64,000 nucleotides of DNA from Micropterix aruncella (taxonomy: Eukaryota; Arthropoda; Insecta; Lepidoptera; Micropterigidae): the NCBI GenBank assembly GCA_944548615.1, contig OX155972.1, forward strand, positions 1,223,854 through 1,287,853, written 5' to 3'. The first letter of the stretch is position 1. Every line of letters starts with the position of its first letter. The notes beneath the pieces were generated by a model, which made no database searches, had not been told where the DNA came from, and saw nothing but the letters and a program-made list of their open reading frames with translations. The translations under genes were made by a program, and so were the position numbers. Below, one piece after another: positions 56,700 through 64,000 of the stretch.

Positions 56700-57045
56700 T
56701 CAGGGATAATTGTCTCGGTATATTAATTTGTGGATATTTTGCCGGGCGTCATATTTTAGCCAGGAATCAATTTTGGCTTTAAAAGAAGAAGAAGACTTCG
56801 GCACATACATTTTTAAATCTTCATCTAGCATATTAAAGATCCTGGGGACTATGTACACAAAATGCCTCTGCCCAAAAGTGGTCTGCATTCGAGGGACGTC
56901 AAAATGTATAGTTCGGGATTGCCGCGTGCAGATTGTTTGCTGGGTTCTTATTGCGGTCTCTAAATTAGTTTGATAGTCACAGAGCGCCGTTTTCACGTAT
57001 AGTTTGTGGTACATCTAGCACGTTATATTCTCTGTAGAGATCATC
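56700..57045 (-). pseudogene. LINE C-terminal fragment, QRH group
   Basis: The frame includes KLYVKTALCDYQTNLETAIR and QTTFGQRHFVYIVPRIFNML, ending in a K-x-x-x-x-W-L box. The F-G-Q-R-H-F-x-Y-x-x-P-R-x-(F/Y)-N pattern matches 3122-4222. A frame shift near 57000 separates it from a preceding YNVLDVPQ segment. Confidence 0.8.
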
Positions 57046-57290
57046 TGAAGAGTATCTCCAAGGCTTTCTCTTTATAATGTAAGGTGATATTTTTGTTGGT
57101 TGCTGCTAATTTCCAATATGTTCTCTTTACTCGTGATACCATTCTTGGAGCAAGAAAGCTGTAATGACGTTGTCTAAAAGACGTTAGACATTTCGGTACT
57201 TCAAAGTTTCCCTTATAACGACCTGATCTCTCCGTGTTTTCGTCAATATTCGTCTTCATTGTTGTTTTTAACATAAAGTATTTATTTCAG
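57041..57290 (-). pseudogene. Second LINE C-terminal fragment, QRH group
   Basis: The frame has YKGNFEVPKCLTSFRQRHYS then FLAPRMVSRV, again the QRH box, but the rest is unlike the neighbour, so this is a separate insertion lying directly upstream on the same strand. No 3' UTR of its own was identified. Confidence 0.65.
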
Positions 57291-57412
57291 GCAATACAAC
57301 TGCCTCAAATCAAGCAATTGTGCCTCAACATACAGGTCATCAGAAGGGTAAAGCCTAGGCTTCCTTAACATGATTCTAATTAATATTAATAATTAATATT
57401 AATATCAATATT
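57291..57412. other. Short spacer with AT palindrome
   Basis: ATTCTAATTAATATTAAT and a near-complement ending AATATTAGAAT face each other at 57371-57416. Confidence 0.5.
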
Positions 57413-58200
57413 AGAATGGATTCCAATAAAGTTCAGGTTGTTAACACCGCCAAATTTCTGGGTATTACAATAGACCAGAAATGAAACTGGAGTCCACATA
57501 TCGAGAAACTATCTAAGGAACTGTCTTCGGCTATTTACGCTATAAGAAAAATCAAATTTCTATCCGGAGAACAAGCCGCAATGAGCACATACTATGCGTG
57601 CTTTCATTCGAAGATGGCTTATGGTATTTTGACCTGGGGTAATGCACCAGATAGTAGTCGTATTTTTATTCTGCAAAAACATGCACTCAGAGCGATACGT
57701 GGGTTAAAAAGAGGGGATCACAGCGCTCCGATTTTTTAAAATAAAAAAATTATGACTGAAATTTGAGTTTATTTATCAGTCTTTATGTAGTGTTTATGCG
57801 AGAGCAAATTTGGAAGGCTACGAAAAGCACTGGAATTTTCACGAACATAACACACGCCATAAGAATAACATCGTGATTCCAAAAGTCCGGCTGGGTTTAT
57901 ACCAGAAATCTTTTTTATATTTGGGCTTTAAACTTTTCAATCTGCTGCCAACAGAAATTAAAAAACTCAAAGAGGTGGCATTCAAAAAGTGAAACAACCG
58001 CGATAGTCTTCGATTTCATATTAACTTACATAGTCACCAATCCCGATAGTTATTTTTTCCATAATTAATAACATTGCTGAGAATGTTAAAAGCCATTGCT
58101 TTTAAACATTCTCAGCATTGTCGTCATTACCCATTCAAGTGTAAGAATGTCTACCTACTGGATTAGATAAAATAGAATAAATTGTATTGCATTCAGTATT
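57413..58200 (+). pseudogene. LINE reverse-transcriptase C-terminal third, HNTR-type group
   Basis: The frame reads VVNTAKFLGITIDQK, a stop, NWSPHIEKLSKELSSAIYAI, FHSKMAYGILTWGNAPDSSR and LQKHALRAIRGLKRGDHSAP. After a frame change near 57735 it continues ANLEGYEKHWNFHEHNTRHK and LYQKSFLYLGFKLFNLLPTE. This is the longest HNTR-type copy; it shows the FLGI box, the W-G box, the LQKHALR box and the HNTR box in one molecule. The 3' end (AAGTGTAAGAATGTCTACCT, then ATTGTATTG) matches 11580-11640. Confidence 0.8.
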
Positions 58201-58243
58201 GTAGACCTTTAAGACTACCGACAAAGACTAGTAGGTATACAAT

Positions 58244-58550
58244 GGGCCCGATTGCGTCTCTCTGTGATCTAAAACTGAAATTAGTTCAAGCGAACGAGAT
58301 ACAGCAATACGTTAGAGCGGAATATGAAACGAACGATCGTCGATAAAAACTACCTGTCGAACTTATACTCGTCCGAATAAATTTGAATACATTTCGTGCG
58401 TTGTTAGACTCAGATGCTTTATTTTTGTGGGTAGTTTTAATGCGACAAAGTGACAACCGTTCATTTCACATTCCGCCCTAGCGTATTGCCCTGTCTCGTT
58501 CACACGGACTAACTTCCGATTTTAGTTCACGATGAAACGCAATCGAGCCC
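58244..58550. mobile_element. Fold-back MITE, GGGCCCGATTGCG type, copy 1
   Basis: Ends GGGCCCGATTGCGTC and ACGCAATCGAGCCC are inverted repeats, and much of the 307 bp is self-complementary (CGAACGAGA with TCTCGTTC; GAACGATCG). Flanked by AAT on both sides. Non-coding. A Harbinger-like class is inferred from the ends and the 3-bp flank. Confidence 0.75.
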
Positions 58551-58553
58551 AAT

Positions 58554-59264
58554 GCGTATCTAATATTCGGTTCTCCTAAACACTTCATTATCTACCCAAC
58601 GGTGCAGTATCAACAACAGAGTACAATGTTTGAAGAATTGCAGAGTAGATTGGGGCCCTGTGCTCAAATCCGGGGGCGATCGTCGGGCGAACGTGAGGGC
58701 ATTACTTGCACGAGAGTTAAATCCGGCGATTAGGCAGTGGTTGCGATCCCGGCTGCGCTAGGCGCGACGAGGTTCGCGTCCCGGATTACCCCAAATTGAA
58801 ATACACGAGCGACGCGTGACGGCCGCTGCGACAACTAAGCTTCTATTGTGACCTTTTTGGGTATGTTAGTACTTATATAATACTTTATCGGCATTTTGGT
58901 AGAAGAATTTAATAATACGTCAACAAATTAAACCATGTATATAACCGCTCACTTGCCCGACGTAAAACGCCGCGAAAGCCACTCCTGCCATGTAAACCAT
59001 CGAATATATATGCACTATGTCATTTTAGTCAACTTTTCAGTAGAGCAAATTGAATGTTGTTCGACACTTTTAATTTTTTTATTAGTTAGATTAGTAAACA
59101 ATACATAAATTTTGTGATAATAATTGGGTCTAACTGCATTTCTTGTCGAAATATAATTAATATTCGTAATTATGGATTCCATTGCATTCTTAGGACAATC
59201 TTTTACTGGCTACCCTATAATACCTATATACCCTATATACCCTATGGCTATACCCCAGCATTCA
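58554..59264. other. GC-rich block then AT-rich spacer
   Basis: 58660-58850 is CpG-dense (CGGGGGCGATCGTCGGGCGA, CTAGGCGCGACGAGGTTCGC). No frame of note. It could be a host CpG-rich region or an unknown repeat. Confidence 0.3.
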
Positions 59265-59300
59265 TCAACTTTCATGTCCAGATAAAGATCTGCAGTGCAG

Positions 59301-59387
59301 GCAGGCCGACTCTGGAATTCTGTGCATTTTCCCATAAGGCAACTTGAAAACCTGAGCGGGTCTAAAACATCTCTAAAGAGACATTGA
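59301..59387 (+). pseudogene. LINE C-terminal relic, RLWN type
   Basis: The frame gives AGRLWNSVHFPIRQLENLSG then SKTSLKRH and a stop at 59385-59387. R-L-W-N-S and a final K-x-x-L-K-R-H correspond to 52829-52912. Very short and truncated. Confidence 0.6.
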
Positions 59388-59401
59388 TTCAAATCATGAA
59401 T

Positions 59402-59419
59402 ATCCCCCCCCCCCCCCCA
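59402..59419. repeat. Poly-C run
   Basis: About 16 consecutive C next to CCCCTGGG. Confidence 0.85.
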
Positions 59420-59434
59420 CTCCCCTGGGCATAT

Positions 59435-59645
59435 TGCTAGATTGACAATAAAATAAATTCACTTTGATTATTCTACATAGAATTTGCATTTCTATTTTAA
59501 TATATTATTCTCCCTGACTATTAAATCACATTAGTATATTTTGATTATATATATGTAGGTAATATTGAATATAATATTACAGCCATGAAAACTATCATGA
59601 TAGTTATGTTTTTTTATATTTAAATATTTAGTATTTAATTTTGTA
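59435..59645 (+). mobile_element. LINE 3' UTR, HNTR-type family of 11085-11641
   Basis: Matches 11370-11580, including ACATAGAATTTGCATTTCTA and the hairpin-like ATCATGATAGTTATG. The ATTGT tail is not reached. Confidence 0.7.
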
Positions 59646-60495
59646 ATTGTTATATATTTATTTATTTATGTATTTATTTATTTGTAAGGAAACAGATAGC
59701 AGGTGGTACATTTCATTAATAACATAGTGCCTTACATAATATGCTCTAACCTACTATCCTATAATATTGTTACAATGCATCCGTTAATAAGGCTCTAATC
59801 TAGATATTATATATACATATACCACTAAACATGTCAAACGGAATGATGGTGTGGTTATACTTACGAAAAAAATCATTGTATGTGTCGGTCGAGGAAGTTA
59901 GTCTGCAGCATGCAAATTGCATAAAAGTATTTTTAAATATTCCCAACACATCAGATTGTACCACATTAAAATGTAATGTTCAAGGCGTTATCTGTGAAGA
60001 GTCATAACAGACCATTGCCCAACAATATTCACGGCTGATTTTAAAATTACCTACCAATAACGAAAAACCCCAAAAATATATTAGAAAAATTGACTGCGAT
60101 GAACTGCAAATAGAAATTGATTTAGTAAATTTAATATTTTTACATATGGAAAATGAACTTTCTCCTCATACACATTATAGTATTAGGTGAATAATAAAAG
60201 GGATTTGTATCTATGCATGTGTATTAGGTTTCAATATATGTTGTTTACTTATTCTGTGAATTCATTAAATTTATATATTATATAATATAACGTCTGGTAA
60301 ATATTTATTATTTATCTCTGTAAAAATATTTTATATATTTATTAATATCAAACAGTGGAGTGCTACATACACTTTGTTCTATTTTTCTTCTTTTTCTATT
60401 TGCTCTTTTTTTCGAGTAATATCAATACAGTCCTAAGAAGCCCCGTCAGATGTACATAGCACTGTTTGTTTCTTGAGCCACAGTAGTCGATCTTA
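59646..60495. other. LINE-tail-like sequence and spacer
   Basis: TTTATTTATTTATGTATTTA at 59653-59680, then a possible long-armed relative of the two-tier hairpin at 59696-59763 (outer stem about 10 bp). No gene. Confidence 0.35.
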
Positions 60496-61847
60496 CCTTA
60501 TGATCAAAAAGTACCCGGAAATTGTCAATAAAACAAAAACGGTTCCATTATTCATCGATATGTATTTTATTCCCTTCAAAGTAATCGCCATCGCAAGCAA
60601 TACACATATCCCAGCGCTTCTTTCATTAGAACTAATATTTTTTATTAGTCTAATATCTATCATATCTTCACATTAGTACTAATACTTTTGATAAGCCGAT
60701 TTTTAAATCGCCTCCAGCTCCTTCTGTGAATTCTTCTTTATCGCCTCAATCGTCTTTAAAACGCTTTTCGCGAAGTGGTAACTTGAGTGATGGCAGCAGG
60801 AAAAAGTCACTCGAGGATATGTCAGGTGAATATGGAGCTTGCGGAATGATATTAATGTTGTTTTTGGCCAAATAGTCGAGTACAAGATGTGATGTGTGAG
60901 CCGGTGCATTGTCGTGGTGAAGAAACAACGAGTTGTTTCTCCACAACACCGGCCTCTTGCGACAAATATTCACCTTCAAATGCTTCAGTACGCTTACATA
61001 ATACTTCCCTCTTACTATTTGGTCTGCCAGAATGAATTTGGAGTGGATCAAACCACGGCAATCAAAGAAAACCGTTAACAAAACCTCGATTATGGATCGA
61101 CTTTGTCGTGGTTTTTTGGGTTTCGGCTCGTCTGAGAAGCGCCATTCCGATAAATGTTAGTTCGTTTCGATATCATATTCATAGACCTATGTTTCGTCCA
61201 ATTAACATTTTCGCCCAATGAAAGCATCTCTTCATCGACATCAATGCGATGCTGTTTCTGCAAAAACGCCATCACTCCCGGCATTAGCCGCGCTTCAACT
61301 CCTCTCATGTCCAAAACATCATGCATAATGCACTGCATCGATCCAAACGTGATACCAAAATCGGCTGCTATCTCCTTGATGCTCACACGATGATCTTAGA
61401 GCAAATTTTCTTAACTTTTTTGATGTTTTCTTCAGTCACAGAGATGCCTGATCAACTGTTCTTGATCAACTGGGGTTGATCAACGGTGGTTGTACAGCCC
61501 GCTTTAAAGTCTTTGTACCACTTGTATGCTTGCGTTTTTGACATTGTCGAGTCTCCGTAGGCTTCCGTTAACATTTTCAATGCTTTTGCACTTAATATTT
61601 TGTTAGAAACACAAAATTTCAGACAGACTGTCTGCTCAACTAAATTCGACATAGCAATATTCGCAGAATACACCAAACAATGACTTGTTTACAAGGCTGT
61701 GTGTTACGCACATACTATACGACAGATTACACTCAAAAGGGGGATGTCAATAATTGACAGAATTATCAACCTAGAAAAAAAATTTTTGACCATATCTCAA
61801 GCGCTGTTGTTTAAATGAGAAGTTCCGGATACTTTTTGATCATGGGG
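60496..61847 (-). mobile_element. Full-length mariner transposon, inactive
   Basis: Inverted ends of about 25 bp with a shared ATGATCAAAAAGTA core and CCGGAA, flanked by TA on both sides (60494-60495, 61848-61849). 1352 bp long. The transposase reads on the minus strand. A mismatch or two between the ends and several breaks in the ORF show age. Confidence 0.9.
60548..61652 (-). pseudogene. mariner transposase, broken
   Basis: DDE/D-type transposase that cuts and pastes the element at TA. Order on the minus strand: N-terminal helix-turn-helix region MSNLVEQTVCLKFCVSNKIL and STMSKTQAYKWYKDFK, second DNA-binding part MSIKEIAADFGITFGSMQCI, LQKQHRIDV, then the core. The three catalytic Asp codons are visible: an LDET box (61196-61198), HHDNAPAHTS, and YSPDISSSDFF (the D34D spacing). 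The end is KKRWDMCIACDGDYFEGNKI and a stop at 60548-60550. The frame is broken by shifts near 61445, 61215 and 60755, a stop just after LDET and others nearby. Length is close to the usual mariner size of about 345 codons. Confidence 0.9.
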
Positions 61848-61849
61848 TA

Positions 61850-61963
61850 AGCTGCTGTTATTCAATGTTCTATGTATTTACTTCAGTGACATTGTAACTA
61901 AATTTTTGAACAGGCATTAAATAAATAAATAAAATTAATATATGTAAGTATATAAAAAAATAT
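61850..61963 (+). other. Short A-rich tail
   Basis: TTAAATAAATAAATAAAATT near 61917-61937 could be a LINE tail; no hairpin was found upstream of it. Confidence 0.3.
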
Positions 61964-62491
61964 TTATATATCTTGCAATGTTATTCTTTTATCAAGGCAC
62001 GATTTTGAATGAGTTAGGAGAGTTAGCATTGCAATTAGCCGCTCAATGCGTTGGAAAATACAGTGCAAGTGTCGGGAGGGTATATCGTTATAATGGACGA
62101 GGGTAGAGGGATGCGGAGGGTGTAGGGGCGTCGGGGCCATCTGCCGGTGAGGGGCAATAATGGAGGAACGGTGTCCGGGCAGATGCGAATCCGACTCGAG
62201 GGACCACCGCCGCGACTCACCGCAGTCAACAGTCGTAACCCAGGTTATTAACGCTATCGAATGCACTCTATGAATCATTTCAATCGGCGTTCTATCCCGA
62301 GCACGCATTGTCAGATGCAAACGCACAAGTTTCGTCCGTGAGTTTAAAAGTTTCCGCGTTTTCGACGAAGACTTCGTTTTCGTCTTGTCTCCGTCGCATC
62401 GCGTTTGGTTTTCTTTGTCTACAAACACACTTAGGGCTTTACGACACTGTGCAGTTTCTGTAGAGTTGAAGATTTTATTTAAAATTGTCAT
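61964..62491 (-). CDS. Candidate first coding exon of a host gene
   Basis: Minus strand: ATG at 62491 opens a frame of 90 codons, MTILNKIFNSTETAQCRKAL then SVFVDKENQTRCDGDKTKTK, rich in Lys, Arg, Ser and Thr. It reaches GTTGACTGCG followed by GTGAGT at 62220-62215, a good 5' splice site. The frame stays open to 61964, 175 codons in all. The block is GC-richer than its surroundings, has CpGs, and was not matched to repeats elsewhere in the window. No domain was recognised. No acceptor or second exon was identified at lower coordinates. A chance ORF or unknown repeat is also possible. Confidence 0.35.
   Translation of the reverse strand: MTILNKIFNSTETAQCRKALSVFVDKENQTRCDGDKTKTKSSSKTRKLLNSRTKLVRLHLTMRARDRTPIEMIHRVHSIALITWVTTVDCGESRRWSLESDSHLPGHRSSIIAPHRQMAPTPLHPPHPSTLVHYNDIPSRHLHCIFQRIERLIAMLTLLTHSKSCLDKRITLQDI
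62215..62224 (-). promoter_or_regulatory. Possible 5' splice site
   Basis: TGCG|GTGAGT on the minus strand, matching the consensus donor from +1 to +6 except for the lack of AG before the cut. Confidence 0.35.
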
Positions 62492-62787
62492 AAATTCAAA
62501 TTTTTGTATTAAACTACTAAATTATCTTTAAATAGCCAAAGGTAACTAAACGTCACCACAAATAATATTTTCCGTTTAATTCTTTCTACTGCTCCTATAT
62601 TACAGGTTTAACTTAATAGAACACACTATTACTCACAATTAAACCTAACGAATGAATATTTATTATTTATTTATTTATATATAACATTATCAAATATCAA
62701 GCTCATAAATAGCAATGACAAAATATCATTTGAGGCTGCAGTTGGAACTTAAAATTTATTCATTATTTTCTTGATTTATCTTCAGTG
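62492..62787. other. AT-rich spacer
   Basis: If 61964-62491 is a first exon, the promoter and 5' UTR would lie here; no clear TATA or initiator was picked out. A TTATTTATTTATTTATAT stretch is at 62665-62685. Confidence 0.35.
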
Positions 62788-63215
62788 TATGAGCCGGTCC
62801 ACACGATGCGGTGGTGCGGCGCCGCACCGCAAAAAATGGGCCCGATTGCGTTTCTTTGTGAACTAAAACTAAAATTAGTCCAAGCGAACGAGACAGAGCA
62901 ATAAGTTAGAGCGGAATATGAAACGAACGATCGTCGATAAATACTACCTATCGAACTAATACTCGTCCGAATAAATTCGAGCATTTTTCGTGCGGTGTAA
63001 GATTTGACCTTGGCGGGCAGTTTTAATGCGAAAAGTGACAACCGGTCATCTCACATTCCGCTCTGGCGTATTGCCCTGTCTCGTTCACACGGACTAATTT
63101 CCGATTTTAGTTCACGAAGAAACGCAATTGAGCCCAATTTCACCGTATGGGGGTACACACGTACAGTGCACGGTGCGGCGCCGCAACGTTACTACGACGC
63201 CGCAGTGGGCGAATA
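62788..63215. repeat. GC-palindrome element split by a MITE
   Basis: GTGCGGCGCCGCACCGC on the left and GGTGCGGCGCCGCAACG on the right, each containing the palindrome TGCGGCGCCGCA. The MITE at 62838-63135 lies between them. GGTCCACACGATGCGG at the left edge resembles MITE ends of Harbinger type. Confidence 0.45.
62838..63135. mobile_element. Fold-back MITE, GGGCCCGATTGCG type, copy 2
   Basis: Ends GGGCCCGATTGCGTTTC and GAAACGCAATTGAGCCC, flanked by AAT on both sides. Very similar to 58244-58550 along its length. The open frames on both strands simply reflect this palindromic repeat. Confidence 0.75.
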
Positions 63216-63344
63216 GTGTTGTAGTTAATTGAAAGTAGAACCAGTGAAATAAGGTAGTCAATGCCAATATCTTCTTCGTTGGTACTCATTTTAAACACTT
63301 CGTATAAAAATCAACAAATACGTAATAACAAATGAAACAAGCAA

Positions 63345-63412
63345 GCATACTACAGCTACATTTACATCACACTACACTACACTACAGTTACATCACACTA
63401 CACTCAAATTAC
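63345..63412. repeat. Short tandem of ACACTAC/TACATCACAC units
   Basis: CACTACACTACACTACAG and a repeated TTACATCACACTACACT phrase. Confidence 0.8.
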
Positions 63413-63690
63413 AATGTTTATTATTATTAGGTAATTTTTTATATTATTTGATACCTAGCATATCTTTTAAATTAAGTATTCTAAAGTATGCACAAGCCAC
63501 TCTACTTGGTACGCTTGCCTTAGTACGGGCCTAGGCCTAGTTAGGCGGCGTTGATTTTAAAAAAATTGGTCTGCGGTGCTTTCTATTTTGCTATTATTTA
63601 CATTTAAGCCTATATTGTTAAACTTACAATGTACTGCCATAAAAAAATGTGCTTTTCTTTAATAAATAAATAAAATAAATAAATAAACAA
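63413..63690 (+). mobile_element. LINE 3' UTR, plus strand
   Basis: Hairpin at 63511-63551 and AATAAATAAATAAAATAAAT-type tail at 63660-63688. Confidence 0.65.
63511..63551 (+). ncRNA. Two-tier 3' UTR hairpin, copy 14
   Basis: Outer stem ACGC and GCCT pairs with AGGC and GCGT, 5' internal loop TAGTAC, inner stem GGGC/GCCT (one wobble), CTAG loop, 3' internal loop AGTT. Confidence 0.75.
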
Positions 63691-63734
63691 AATGTAATAT
63701 ATTGTAATATAATGCAAAAGAATAATACTATAAT

Positions 63735-64000
63735 ATATAAAATCGAAGACTATCGCGGTTGTTTGACATTATAAATAGGATAGAAAACGAATTTACAGCG
63801 TGAAATTTGTAGCACCCGACGTTTCGGTGACGTTGCAGCCGCCGTTGTCCAGGGTAGACTGAAGAGCTATCAATCAGCTGTTAAAAACATTCAGCGAGAA
63901 AAATCGGCGATCTGCGAACATATAAGTATTGGATAGCGGAAGTAATCACTGGATGCAGTTTCAAAATCCCATTGTGCTATCCAAGGAACAATTCTACTTT
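63735..64000 (+). repeat. Family Q, linear copy running off the window
   Basis: Shares CGAAGACTATCGC, TTGTTTGACATTATAAATAG and AACGAATTTACAGCGTGAAA with 19755-19955, then continues through GCAGCCGCCGTTGTCCAGGG to the window end. Class unknown. Confidence 0.7.

Larger units (their letters stand above)
56225..57045 (-). mobile_element. 5'-truncated LINE, QRH group, with hairpin
   Basis: Tail near 56228-56245, hairpin at 56374-56411, coding part 56700-57045. Confidence 0.75.

Noticed and set aside
59210..59250. Telomere-like TATACCC repeats
   Set aside because: Only a few imperfect units; not the TTAGG insect telomere repeat.
62763..63216. 92- and 70-codon frames
   Set aside because: They fall in the palindromic MITE 62838-63135 and mirror each other across strands.

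Overview
The window looks like AT-rich, repeat-saturated nuclear DNA of an insect, most likely a moth or butterfly (Lepidoptera). The evidence is the repeat content: two Helitron types with ends I associate with Lepidoptera, many non-LTR retrotransposon (LINE) tails, mariner, hAT, piggyBac-type and Harbinger-type elements, and a tRNA-type and a 5S-type SINE. No complete host gene could be recognised. The best host-gene candidate is one 5' coding exon with a splice donor at 62221-62491 on the minus strand. All functional calls come from reading motifs; no database search was possible.

Layout. 1-6100: a hairpin-core repeat, a LINE tail inserted in an older repeat, a LINE reverse-transcriptase relic on the minus strand, and a Helitron. 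6100-10300: a tRNA-type SINE, two very long (AT)n tracts, a long-inverted-repeat MITE inside a GC-rich repeat (family P), and a repeat with a 120-bp tandem unit (repeat R). 10900-15400: several broken LINE fragments and a hAT transposase zinc-finger relic. 16400-21250: LINE 3' tails, a minus-strand LTR with its polypurine tract, a fold-back repeat (family Q) and a second Helitron. 21600-26740: palindromes with CTCF-like sites, LINE relics, a hAT element with a LINE inside it, and a third (TA)n tract. 26850-33800: a solo LTR, a hAT MITE, an unassigned ORF, a piggyBac-type MITE, two cruciform palindromes and a LINE tail with a PD-(D/E)XK-like nuclease. 35500-44300: a 5S-derived SINE, repeat R copy 2, and a three-layer nest of family P, solo LTR and LINE. 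44700-52340: CTCF-like sites, a decayed Harbinger element, nested piggyBac-type MITEs and a 2.7-kb element hosting two later insertions. 52700-64000: more LINE relics, a whole but dead mariner, the candidate exon and two Harbinger-like MITEs.

Main discovery candidate. At least 14 places, on both strands, share one two-tier RNA hairpin. It has a variable outer stem, a 6-nt 5' internal loop ending in AC, a roughly 4-bp inner stem, and a 4-nt 3' internal loop beginning AG. Stem sequences differ between copies while pairing is kept. Where coding sequence survives next to it, the copies lie in the 3' UTRs of LINEs whose protein tail carries an F-x-QRH-x-F/Y motif. A second LINE group, with a protein tail marked by HSHHTR/HNTRHK and tails of TGTAA- or ATTGT-type repeats, lacks the hairpin. 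The hairpin is a plausible recognition signal used by the reverse transcriptases to copy their own RNA, and possibly shared by several LINE families.
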